A stretch of 64,000 bases of DNA from Microbotryum silenes-acaulis (Eukaryota > Basidiomycota > Microbotryomycetes > Microbotryales > Microbotryaceae), in the NCBI GenBank assembly GCA_003665825.1, contig QPFY01000003.1, forward strand, positions 1,922,001-1,986,000. Reading direction: 5' to 3'. The stretch's first letter is position 1, and the number at the start of each line of letters is the position of its first letter. A model generated the notes under the pieces. It had not been told where the DNA came from and searched no databases. It saw only the letters and a list, made by a program, of their open reading frames with translations. The position numbers and the translations under genes were made by a program. Shown piece after piece: positions 43,563-54,171 of the stretch.

Positions 43563-44368
43563 TGTCACGAATGGAAGTTCGCCACTCCGAGTTCGGCCTC
43601 TCAGCACCTTCGTCATCCGCGTGACTTCGGCCTTCCCGCGCCTCGGACCTCCTCTCCCCGCTTCGGCACCTGCACTGCTCTCTTCTCCTCCGACTACACA
43701 CTCACAACCCTCTCGCCCCCGACTCTTACGTGATCCTCAACCAAGCTCTATTACGTGATCCCCAGCCTCAACACTATTACGTGATCCTCGTGCCTCGCCT
43801 CCTCAAGCTCGCCACCTCGTCCCCGACTCCTCTGGTCTAGTTCCCCATCTCCGTAGCTTACTTCTCTCCTTCCTTTCTGCAACTCGAATCTTCTATCACG
43901 AAGGACAAAAATAGGAGAGGTGAGCCGGACGTAGGGGCTCGAGACGAGGACAAGGGCGAGTGACGAGTTGAGAGATGTTCTAGGGACTTCTCACAAGAGG
44001 CGAGGACGAGGGACGAGTGCAAGGATGTGACCTTTGACGAGATTCGAGTTGCAGAAAGGAAGGAGAGAAGTAAGCTACGGAGATGGGGAACTAGACCAGA
44101 GGAGTCGGGGACGAGGTGGCGAGCTTGAGGAGGCGAGGCACGAGGATCACGTAATAGTGTTGAGGCTGGGGATCACGTAATAGAGCTTGGTTGAGGATCA
44201 CGTAAGAGTCGGGGGCGAGAGGGTTGTGAGTGTGTAGTCGGAGGAGAAGAGAGCAGTGCAGGTGCCGAAGCGGGGAGAGGAGGTCCGAGGCGCGGGAAGG
44301 CCGAAGTCACGCGGATGACGAAGGTGCTGAGAGGCCGAACTCGGAGTGGCGAACTTCCATTCGTGACA
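43563..44368. repeat. Foldback element: perfect 329-bp inverted repeats around a 148-bp spacer
   Basis: The left arm 43563-43891 (starting TGTCACGAATGGAAG) is the exact reverse complement of 44040-44368 (ending CTTCCATTCGTGACA) as far as I can compare by eye. Each arm contains three ACGTGATCC motifs spaced about 25 bp. The spacer 43892-44039 is unrelated. Either strand transcribed would fold into a 329-bp hairpin. Short open frames in the arms are symmetrical by-products, not genes. Confidence 0.9.
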
Positions 44369-46457
44369 TAAAGCTAATTCGACCGAACTAGACAAGTGTC
44401 GACCGATGATTGTGAGGCAAGGGAAGGTGAAACGAATGTTGGAGTGTTTGAGCCACGTTTGTGTATTCAGTCGCGAACACTTGCCTCCGGAAAGACAGCA
44501 GCCGCAGCATTTGATCCGTGAGATCGGCCTCGAGCTCGTGACGTCCGAGGTGCTTGCGACTTAGGGCATTGAGTCCAAGTTGCGATGCTTGTTTTCTGAA
44601 CATGCGACAACGGCGTGGAACTTGGGGAACGGTCAATGTAAGCCGTGGTACCTCTTGTATCTGAATCCATCGCAGAAACCTGACTCCTTCGCCTTTCTCA
44701 TCCTCACCCGGCCCGGCCAGCGATCAAAGTCAACATGCCACACCTAACGGCGAAGCCGCAGGTGGTCTTCATCCACCACCAGTTAATCATCCCCAAGGTG
44801 TAAGTAGTAATTTACACTTTTGCTTTTGTAGGCTCCAGCATCTGATGATTGGGCTGACAAGCGTGTTTGCAGTCATTGGGAAAATGCACAGGGGGCGAAC
44901 CGCTTGGAGGCCGGAGGCTGGCCCAGGCGCAGGCCATAGCCGGCCCAGCGGCACACTGTTTGCGTTTGGAGCGCGTTTAGTGTCTGCTTTGGCTGTAAGG
45001 TATGCGCCTCTGATGTGCATACAATACAATCTGTCGTTCTTGACCGATAGGCTAAAAGCAAGTCGTAACTAGAACTCGATAGTTCTAGCTACTCAGACGC
45101 TACTTATGGGGCTGTTCCTGTGAGCCCCTTACATTTGCGATCGTTTGTGTGTTTTTTTATTTGATCGTCTCTCGCTCGGAACGCCGACGTGTCGAGCTAC
45201 GTCTCCTCTTCTTCCTTTCGATCTGGAAGTTTTCTCGCCGAAAAATACCTTTCTTTTCCTAGTCGGTCGATAGATTCACAGGGTTCGCCGGCGCCAATTC
45301 TCGTCGGATTCTTTGGAACCGATCACCGAAATGGCACTCGAAGAGCTCGGGCGTCAATTCAGGAGTCCAAGGCTCGCCTTGTGTCTCTGTAAATCACCCA
45401 AGGGGGATTTGGCGGGCATGACTGATTCTGACTCAGGGTCAATGAGTCCTACACTACTGGCCTAGCCAGTGTGCTTAACTGCATTTCCTCCGACTTTTCC
45501 AGAGATTTCTAGGTATTAGGATATAGCGCGCGGCTGAGAACCTTATTTTGGGGTGCATTCTTTTATGTAGTAGATTATAGTGTCATTTTAATCCATCAAA
45601 TGATAAACAAAGATGAGATCGTATTCGAGTCCATTTCAATTTGAAAAGGCTCGTTGGCGGTCGCGCTGGCGGCGCTCTTGGCCGGCTTGGCCTCTTGGTG
45701 AGCGCGCGCAACCTTTGCCGCCCGCGCGCGGCGGGAATGCCGTCTGCGCGTAGCGCAGAAAATTTTCTGAGCATTGTACAGCTTGTAGAGTAGTTTCGAG
45801 AAATTATTCAACACTAGGCGGCCTTCATATTTGGACATTTTCAGTCAGAATCCGGGAAAACTTCTGGACATTTTGCCTCGAAAAAGGCCGTTTTTAGAGG
45901 GCCGCCTATGGCTGGGCTTTCCGGGGTCCTCCGTAAGCCGCACCCAAGCAGCAAAGTACGAAGAGGCAAGGCGATCGGCTTGCGATAAGCGGCACATCAC
46001 ACGGAACACGTTCTATTGCGAAAAAGTGTGTAACTGGCCCGAGGAACGGCAGGCACAGTTCCGGTTACATACGGACGTTGACCGGTTCTTGGGCGGTGAG
46101 GAGGATTATATAATTGCAAGAGCACAGGAGTGATCAACTTGATGGCGGGGGTACATATGCATCATTTAGACACGAAATTATCCGGAACTATTTACGGGGA
46201 ATGGGAATTAGGCTCTGCTTGGTATGAAGATGCTGTTGCGGATCTAAGACTATGACAAGCTCACCGTCTTCTCAGAGGATAATGTCTCAGTATCCGAATC
46301 GAGAAGTGAACTTAGGCTTACCCGGTCCGGCCCACCACGCGCCCGTGTTCAGCTCCACTTGGCACCCCGCCAACCTCCACGCCTCCTCCTCCCCTCCTCA
46401 TCACTCCCTTGTTGTACTACCTTCACCTCCAAGCGCAACCAATCCCCCATCAAAAAC
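44369..46457. other. Gene-poor stretch with relics; promoter of coactosin gene at right
   Basis: No protein family is recognised. A coding-like fragment (RRSACDKRHITRNTFYCEKV; EEDYIIARAQE) lies at 45930-46133 on the plus strand. CTAGGCGGCC at about 45815 and GGCCGCCTA near 45900 form an inverted pair about 80 bp apart, preceded and followed by TTTTCAGTCAGAAT and GGACATTTTG motifs. The last 300 bases should be the promoter of the gene at 46458. Confidence 0.4.
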
Positions 46458-47628
46458 ATGGTCAGTTTAACCCTGCGCTCTATTCGGCATTACACCGTAC
46501 TGTGTTGATTGATTCACGAAACACTGAAACCGACTTCCCCTCTTTCGATCAACCTCCACCTCCACAGGCCGACGTCTCTTCACCTGATATCGCCGCCGCT
46601 TATGAGGACGTTCGAAATGGTACGAGTTGGCGTATTTTGAGACAAGTGTTTGAGAGTCAATTTAGATGGGAAAGGATTTCGGGTCCGTTGCGCACTCGCG
46701 AACAACGGACACGATGACGTGCGATCACTCTACCGGGCTCACAGGCTCGAGGCTTGGATACGGGACGATTCAAGTGCGAAAAAATGGGTCATTTATTTAG
46801 AATATGCTGATTCCTCGTTTCTATGTGGTCACAGATAAATCGGAAACGAATTGGTTGCTTCTAGATTACGAAGGGGACAAATCGGACAAGTTGAACTTGA
46901 CCGCTACAGGTACCGGCGTTCGTTCTATTCTAACATCAAGAAACGTCATGGAACATGGGAGATCGAGTGCTTATGCTGTGTTTTTTGAAAACAGGGTTTG
47001 GAGGAACTCAAGACCAAGTTCGCGGATGAGAGGGCTAGCTTCGCCTATGCGAGGATCGTCAGTTTACGTGCTGCGTTTTGGAGTTGGGAGAATTGCTGGT
47101 TTGATTCGATGTTGGTTTTTGTGGGGGTGATTTATAGACTTACTCGAACGACAAGGAATCAACGAGGGATAAATTCATTTTCATCACCTATAGTACGTCC
47201 CACTCCCTTTCGAGTCACAGTACGAAACCGAAACTTGAAGTCCAAAAGATCGAAGCGACTGACTCCCCTTTGTTTTCCTGCAACATTCGTTTCAGTCGGT
47301 TCCGGCGTACGAGTTATGCGTAAAGCTAAAATTTCGGTACATAAATCCGAAGTACAGAAGGTCTTGCGCGCTTTTAGTATCGAAGTACCAGCTGAGAACG
47401 ATGACGATTTGGATGAGGTTAGTTTCGAGGCAGGGTGGCTTTTCCCTTTTCCCTTTTCGTTTTGTTTTGAGATTTTGTGAAGTTGAGTTGGTCGTTGATG
47501 CCGTTTTTTTCTTCTTCTTTCCTTTTGGGTTTGGGTTTTTTTGGGGGGGGGGGGGGGTGGGGTGAGCTTAGGGGCCTATTGTGACGAGACTTAGGAAAGC
47601 GGGTGGGGCGTCTTACGATCGGGCTTAG
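46458..47628 (+). CDS. Coactosin-like ADF-H domain actin-binding protein
   Basis: Seven exons give 435 nt and 144 residues, the usual coactosin length: 46458-46460 (ATG only), 46568-46619, 46835-46917, 46995-47057, 47138-47192, 47296-47417 and 47572-47628. All junctions are in frame. The protein begins M-ADVSSPDIAAAYEDVRND, then KSETNWLLLDYE, LTATGTGGLEELKTKFADE, FAYARITYSNDKESTRDKFI, VRVMRKAKISVHKSEVQKVL and IVTRLRKAGGASYDRA, a full single ADF-H domain. Coactosin binds F-actin and slows capping. The third intron uses donor GTTCGT at 46918, required for frame and for the conserved TG-x-GG motif. The last intron contains a run of about 15 G. Confidence 0.9.
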
Positions 47629-47988
47629 ACGGTGGATAAAACGAACGTGGTGGGGGCGAAGGGGACCTACATACATTAAAAAGGTTCGAGGGACGTCTCT
47701 GCTTTTGGTGCTCTTCGGAACGTGGTTCGAAGGAGGGTCGTAGGAAGGATAGAGGAAGGACGGAACCTAGATGGCGTGGATGGGGGTTGCAATATTATGC
47801 AGATGGTCAAAGTTCTCTGAACTTTCTGGAAAGACAGAAAGCAAGGGGGTACAGACATTCCAAGTTGGGAATAAAAAACGAAAGAACAACTGAAATTGTG
47901 CGGTGGGGGTACTACTGCTACTGTAGAAACGAGGAATTGAATAACTTTCTAGTCTTCAAGCAAACGAACGAGAGCTACCAGTCGAGAT

Positions 47989-49755
47989 CTAGCACCAACC
48001 AATCTCGTACAACCGATAACTCTCCTCATCCGATCTTCCGACACCTTTCACCCTTTGTAACTCTGTCATTCTCTTGATGGCCACACGGTAAGGATCATCG
48101 GGGGATGTGCGAGGTGGGAGGGAGGAGGCGAGAGGGAATACGGTCGCTATGGAGGAGATGGCTTTAGCGTGATGGGGACGGAGGGGGACGATCAGGTGGA
48201 AGGCTGGGGAGGGGACAGAGGTGGACGAGGATTGAGCGTCCAAAGTTGTTGGGGTGGGTACGGTCGTTCGTACACTATCGAGCTGGACGCCGACGAGGGC
48301 GTCTTTGACGCTATCGAGACTGAAGGGAGTTGGAGTCTGCACAACTCTTCTTTTCCTCGGTTTCGGCGTATACTGATTTGGTCGAATGAGGAATTGTTGT
48401 ACGCAAGACTTGAGCCACAGCGCATGCTCGGGTCCGTAAATCACGTCCGCTGCTAGGAGGGTATGAAAAGGTCGATCGAAAGGTGGGGGGAGGTGGAGGG
48501 GGGAGTTGGTGGTGGAGGAGAACAGCAGGGATGAGTGTACGGCGGACCAGTCGAGTTTGTAGGCTGTTACAACGGGGACGTTGGAAGGGAAGTTTGGTGT
48601 GGGGGATAGGAGGGGCGACCCGGGGTGCGAGTCCGAGGGTCGAACGAGGGGGGAATTGAGAGGGGAACTTGAAGGGGAGATGGCGGCGGTGTTGGAGGCG
48701 ACGTTCCTGAGGGAAGGAATCGAAGAGGTGTCAGATAGTCTTCCCATCGGAATCTACAATCATGCCTGTCACCCACCTCCTCAAATTCTCCAGAACGGCC
48801 TCATGATAATCCGTCGCAATCACCTCCTCGCCAACGACATCCAACCGCTCACTCATACCCTTCCAAACCAGCGAGAGTAAACCCGTGCCCGCGCCTAGTT
48901 CGAGCGTACGTTCGTTTTCGCCTCGGGTGATACCGAAGGACGTTGGGTTCAACGCTATCATTCGGGCTAGGAGTATGGAGGAGCCCCAGGATTGAAGGCC
49001 TACCGAAGTGGGGTCGAGGGAGGAGGGGAGGGCGTCGTTGAGGGTTATTGTTAGGGGTTCGGAGGGGGAAGGGGCGTCGGGGGCGCTCGTGGGGAGTAGA
49101 ACGGCTCGGAGGATCGAGCCCGAAGCTGTTGGGTGTGCCATAGGGTCAGCATTCGGTCCAACTCCCACGAGATCGAATTCCCACCGAAATACGTACCCGA
49201 CGTCTCGGCAAGGTAAGCGACCAAAGCGGCGGCCTCATCAATGACCTTGCATCTCGCCGATTTTTCCTCCTCGTCGGCTTGGACTTCGGCCTCGCGAATC
49301 CAGTCGTCGCTCTTCTTGATCAAGTTCGAAAGAAACGAGCGCGCGTACCCGCGTTCAAGTTGATCGTCTTTGCCTAGATCATCGACATCTTCGTCGTCCG
49401 AGAGGTCCGAGTCGCAGGCGTGGGCGGCGTGGGTGTGAGCGTGCAAGTGCGAATGCTCGGACGAAGCGGTGGTGGGTGAGGCATAGCCCGAATCGGTCGT
49501 CGTTCGACCCGAGCGAGTGATCGGAGGCGGAGGCGTCGCGTACAATAGCCGCAGGTGCGCGACGAGCGATAGCAGCTTGGAAGCGGGGAAAGACTCAGAG
49601 TGGCCTACGAGGGAACGTGGGAGGGTGGGCAGCATCGAAGTGGGTAAGGAAGGTCGTCGGGATAAGGTCGAGCGACGAGCAATCAAGGGCGGCATCGGCG
49701 TAGCAGCGGGCGGAAGGACCGAAGTTGACGCTGACATTGTGGAGGTAGACGACAT
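47989..49755 (-). CDS. METTL21/FAM86-type protein methyltransferase
   Basis: Start taken at 49755 (MSSTSTMSASTSVLPPAATP); an upstream in-frame ATG at 49884 is also possible. The N-terminal 190 residues include a basic disordered part, a His/Asp-rich tract (HLHAHTHAAHACDSDLSDDE) and an EAAALVAYLAETSGTYFGGN helix typical of fungal Methyltransf_16 proteins. After a short intron (about 49090-49170) come VGLQSWGSSILLARMIALNP and the SAM-binding motif RTLELGAGTGLLSLVW (about 48880-48930), then VIATDYHEAVLENLRR. A further exon has DWSAVH, LLAADVIYGPEHALWLKSCV and a long low-complexity insertion. Family members methylate lysines of translation factors and chaperones; the target here is unknown. Confidence 0.82.
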
Positions 49756-50916
49756 GGCCGGGGGGAGAGGGGGCGAGGAAGAAGGCGGTGTTGATCCCAC
49801 TTGAGAATGCCACAACGCGAGCAACGACAGAAGAAGGTGCGAGTTGAGGAAGGCGCCGGCGGAGAGAAGTGAACGATGAGTCAACGCGCACGTTTCGTCG
49901 TTGCGAAACGCCGATCGTCAATCTCAGCCGTTCGGCCACTCTCAAGCGCTGCCATTCGGCCGAGCCGCCGATCGCCAATCGCCAATCGGTGTGAGCGCAC
50001 CGAGTACCATACCTGCAGATGGACAATCGAGACCCGGTGTAAAACAAGGCTCAATCTAATATACAGAATATAAATCAAGTCTGTGCCTCATCTCTCGCAT
50101 CTTTCGTCTCCTAAACTGGTTCTACCACAATCACGCCGGCTCCCGAAAAAGATCCGATCACGTGATCTTGCTTGCTCAGTTTGCGCCGACCCTGCTGTGG
50201 TGCCCTCCAATTTGAGCGCTGTAATGTCCAAGTGCTTCTCGTCAGCGCAGGTCAGAGAGCGGTGCGACGCAGTCTGATTCTCTCCAGCTGTGCGGGGCAC
50301 GTAGTGCTTATCGGACGCCCAAGGGGCGATCGGGGACGATATCAGTACACGGTTGCGGGAGCCCGATCGATGAATTTTTTCCTGAGGTTCCCTTACCCCT
50401 GTTTTGGTAGACTTCGGATCACAGGTCTTGCGCCAAAAATCCCGGATCATTTATTCCATACCACTGATAAGTCCCAGAGAACCCAGGAAACCCTCGGTGG
50501 TTGGGATGTATTGCAGCTTGTTATTGCCGCTTGCACAGCGCTTGAAATATTCGAGATGCGCGATCCGATTCGGCGGCCGCATCACGTGATGTACGTTCGT
50601 TTCGGCGTGGACTATAGTCTTATTCGTAGCGTAATTGGAAAGCGAAAGGGTGAGTCGACCCGCGCGTCGCTTCAAGTTGGCACGAGAGCCTTTTTGACTT
50701 TCGACCTGCAGCCCCCCCCCCCCCCCGTCGACCCGTCTCTAACAAACGAATACGCCCATCCACCTCCCACTTCCTCGTCCCTCCCCTCTTCCCACCACGA
50801 CTTCCCCCACCCCCCATGCGCTCGCAACCACTTCGACCAAGCTCGCTCATGCAGCCCAACTTGCCGCCGCCGCCCAAACCTCCTCCGCTGCTGCTGCTGC
50901 TCATCGAACTTCAACC
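49756..50916. promoter_or_regulatory. Divergent promoter region of methyltransferase and SLX1
   Basis: A spacer of about 1.1 kb. It includes direct repeats of CGCCAATCG near 49970-49990, a C-run at about 50710-50725 and a pyrimidine-rich tract up to 50860. The 5' exon of SLX1 must lie here because the conserved frame has no in-frame ATG back to a stop at about 50740. No separate gene is supported. Confidence 0.45.
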
Positions 50917-52814
50917 GTGTTGAATCATACGATCCCACCTTTTTACGCGTGTTATCTACTAAGGTCATTGAAACAACCTAATAGAACTTATATAGGTTCA
51001 ACGCCGGACCCGAAGAGGAGGTTGAAACAACATAATGGACTCGTTAAAGGTGTGAGTTTCAACGTTGGGGTGGAACGGTGGCTGTTTGGTTCGATTGATT
51101 GATGAGTTTGGGTTGTGTGCGGGGTGATTTGGGGATCGGGGATTGATTGGGGTGATTTGCAGGGTGCGTTCAAGACGAAAAGGTTCAGACCTTGGACAAT
51201 GTCTTTATTGGTACATGGGTTCCCGAGCAAGTTACAAGCTTTGCAGTTCGAATGGGCTTGGCAGAACCCTCATCTTTCAAGACACCTACACGAACAAAAC
51301 GTTTCAATTCCTTCGTCTTCTTCTTCTTCTTCTTCTTCAGTCAAAGTCATCGTTGATCAAGAACAAGTGGAAGAGACGCCCAAGTTGAAGAAGAAGAAGA
51401 AGAAGAAGGATCGAAATCGTTCGACCTCGACCGGTTTCACCGAACCTATTTTTACGATCCCACAATTCCCTAAAACGATTCTCTCCAATCGAGGATTGAC
51501 TAAAGTTCAAGTGTTGATGTTCATGTTGACTAGTCGACCTTGGAAAGCTTTCGATTTGAGCGTCGTTTGTTTTGAGCAACTTTCTAAAACTTGGTGGAAA
51601 CGCGCGATGGGGTTGGGAGTGGTCGTTAGGACTGAGGCGGGGATGAAGAGATTCGAGAAGGAACGAGGGGGGGTTGAGAGTCCTTGGGGTGAGCAGAGGG
51701 GGACGTTTTTGGAGGGTGTGAAGGTGATGGATTGGTTTGAGGGAGTGCATGGGCAAAAGGATGGGGGGGAGAAGTTTAGGAGCGATGATGGTACGTGTTG
51801 CTAGGGAGGTTCCGCTGTGAGAGGGTCAGGAGGCTTTTTTTGGGGGAGGGACTGAGTTGGGGATCGGATCCTTTTTTTTGCGCAGGTGAAATGATCGATG
51901 CTCATTGGGCTAAATGGATCGAGCGCGTTGGTTCGGCATCGAATAATGATTGTGCGATCTGTCATCGACCCGTCAACGTCGAGGTGGGTCCCGACCTTTC
52001 GATCTCCCGGGGGGGGGGCAATAATAAGCTAGTTGCTAACCCCGTTCGTCGGATTTTTCGCAAGGATCATCTCGAATTCCTATTGTGCACTTCAGAAAAA
52101 CCCAACTCCGCTTCAAAGATGATCACGTCCAACACCTGTAACGCACTTTACCACCTTCCATGTCTCGCACACCACTTCACCGGCTCTGTAGAAAAGCAAG
52201 ATCAACCCCCCCTCCTTCCGCAAAAAGGGACTTGCCCTTCGTGTTTGGCGGATTTGCATTGGAGTGAATTGGTTAGGGTTAGTTATAGACGCTCGGATGA
52301 GGAATTGGGCAAGAGGGAGAAGATGAAGAGGGCGGAGGAGAGGAGGAGGAAGAAAGAAGAGAGGGAGAGGATGGTGTTGGAGAGGGGTAAGAAAGGGAGG
52401 AAGAAAATGGGGAGGGGGAAGGGCAAGGCGGCGGTGGAGCAGAGTGGGAGTGAGGGTGGGGGTGGGGGTGGGGCTGAGGAAAGGATCGAGTTTGTGAGTG
52501 GAGGTGAGAGTGAGGAGGAAGGGGATGAGGATGAGGAGGATGAGGTGGAGAGGAGCTTGGCGATTTCGGTGGAGGCGGATGGGGAGTTGGAGGGGGGGAG
52601 TGATGAAAGTGCGAGTGAGGAGGAGGGGGAGGAATTGGTAGTGGAGATAAAGAAGGGGAGGGGAAAGGGGAAGGGAAAAAAGGGGCCGACGAAGAAGGTG
52701 GCAAAGGTCAAGGTGACAAAGGCGAAAGTGGCGAAGGAACCGAGCGCGTCGACGCCGAAAAAGAGGGGACGACCGAAGAAAGTCGTCGAGGCGTATGTCG
52801 AGTTGTCGTCTTGA
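50917..52814 (+). CDS. SLX1: SLX1 structure-specific endonuclease subunit (5' end unresolved)
   Basis: The GIY-YIG nuclease domain starts [13 protein letters not shown] (about 50930), with [17 protein letters not shown]; after a phase-0 intron [13 protein letters not shown] and [18 protein letters not shown] follow, all standard Slx1 motifs including the catalytic Arg-containing RRL.QH block. Two further introns lead to the C-terminal RING/PHD-like zinc domain: DCAICHRPV, then [14 protein letters not shown] and [13 protein letters not shown] long tail is strongly charged ([21 protein letters not shown]-hook-like KKRGRPKK). Slx1 with Slx4 cleaves branched DNA. The true ATG is in an unseen upstream exon: the frame upstream of 50917 is open but lacks Met. 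A poly-Ser (AGC/TCT) and poly-Lys stretch is inserted in the middle of the nuclease region. Confidence 0.9.
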
Positions 52815-52933
52815 TTTTCTAGCTCGTGTATATGATCTGCAAAAAGAAATGTTGTTACAACACGACTGTCCAATGTTCTACTATGAGAACCCTTTTCGAT
52901 TGGAAAAAAAAACAAGAAAATTCCGAGCCTCCT
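52815..52933. terminator. Short convergent 3' region
   Basis: Only about 120 bp separate the SLX1 stop (52812-52814) from the CFAP20 stop on the opposite strand (52934-52936), so their 3' UTRs must overlap. The plus strand has an A-run near 52905-52918. Confidence 0.5.
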
Positions 52934-53934
52934 TCAAGGCTCGGCCTCAAACAAACACAACTCTGTCATCATCCCTCTCAACGCCATACCCTCTTGAACT
53001 ACTCCACCCCCTCTCTCCTCCGTACACCAAACCCTTTTCAAACGACAATTCGCGTGGACCTCGATACTTTGTAGCGCTTTGTAGCGCGGGGGTGGGGAGG
53101 GTCCTCCGAGGTCGGGGAGGGAATTTAGGTGGTCGGGAAGGGGGAGAGAGAGGAGGAGCCAGGGGGTTAGGGAGTGGGGTGTTGGAGGGGGGAAGGAGAG
53201 GGGGAGGTGCAGAAGGGAAGGGTGGGGGCGCGTTAGGGAGGAGGGGGTGTAGGTTGGTGTCGTCTGCGGAGGGAGGGGGGTTTAGTCGGGCGTTGGGCGG
53301 GAGGAGTTTTCAAGGCGAGGGACTTACTTGGAACGTCGATGCGCGAATCACGTAGGAGTTCCCTCGTTCGTCCGTGACCAAAACGTCGAGGTAAAAGTTC
53401 ATCCCTTGGCCTAGAGGTTTGAGGAACAGGTGCAGGTAGGGGGCGTTGATGGCCAAGCCGGAGGAGGAGGAGGAGGAGGCTCCTGTGTTTGAGGGGGAGT
53501 CGCCGAAGCGTATAAAGGTGGTCTTGATATCGGGTGATTGCAGGTGCAGGACGGGGCCGGAGATGGAACCTTTTGAGGAGCTTGTAGTGGGGAAAGTGGA
53601 GGTAGAGGTGGGTGACGGTGTGGTGGTGGAGCCAACTTTCATGGTGGATTGCGAGGGGGTGCCAAGTGTGGTTGTGGTTGTGGTTGCAGAAGAGGAAGAT
53701 GGAAAAGGTTGGGAGGGTATGAGTTCATCGGTCGCATCGTCCACGAGAGAGATCCACGAGTCCTCGGCAAAGGACGCGGAGGTTGAGGCTGCGGACGAGA
53801 GTACGAGAGGGTGCGATGACGAGGAGGAGAAGAGTGAGATTACGGGGGGCTGTCAGAGGAGCAGGATGGGTCAGTGAGAATGATCTCACAGAGGCTCGAG
53901 ATCCTGTACCTACTTGCAGGGTATGTTTGAACAT
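52934..53934 (-). CDS. CFAP20/BUG22 (DUF667) homologue
   Basis: Three exons, 53934-53914, 53849-53328 and 53263-52934, join in phase 0 to 290 residues. The start MFKHTLQ matches the CFAP20 opening (MFKNT-Q). The middle reads GPVLHLQSPDIKTTFIRFGD, APYLHLFLKPLGQGMNFYLD and VTDERGNSYVIRASTFQ, and the last exon has W...LPDHLNSL and RYKALQSIEVHANCRLKRVW. These follow the CFAP20 fold order, including the ...RVQIHANCR-IRRV-like block. Compared with the roughly 193-residue animal protein it has a Ser/Thr-rich insert (residues about 45-95) and a Pro-rich loop. CFAP20 is a ciliary inner-junction protein that also has nuclear roles; function here is unknown. Confidence 0.82.
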
Positions 53935-54171
53935 GCTGCGCCGTGCGGAGTTGGCCAAAGTGGGGATTCAACGTTCAATGTGGAGCAAAGATGAGAGAGA
54001 ACGGCTCGAGCGATCGGCAGCAGGTGCGAACAGGGAGGGTCACGTGACATGCCCCGTGTGGAGCTCGACTCGCCATCACCGAGCTTGCAAATACAATCCG
54101 TCTCGGTCGATACGAGCACATTCTACAGACACTAGACACACACGACGCTCATTCCCCACTCTGACCTTGGC
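53935..54171. other. Short spacer
   Basis: This stretch should contain the CFAP20 promoter and the 3' end of the release-factor gene. An ACGTGAC box lies near 54042. No gene is seen. Confidence 0.4.

Noticed and set aside
43548..44395. Two similar short proteins encoded on opposite strands
   Set aside because: They are the same sequence read from the two arms of the foldback repeat; no start context or family supports coding.
50172..50981. A 269-codon plus-strand open frame overlapping the SLX1 5' region
   Set aside because: Its composition follows the C-rich promoter tract, it runs out of frame through the conserved SLX1 domain, and it has no recognisable motif.
52279..52915. Long Ser/Pro-rich open frames antisense to the SLX1 tail
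   Set aside because: They mirror the Glu/Gly/Arg-rich codons of the SLX1 C-terminal tail on the other strand and have no independent support.
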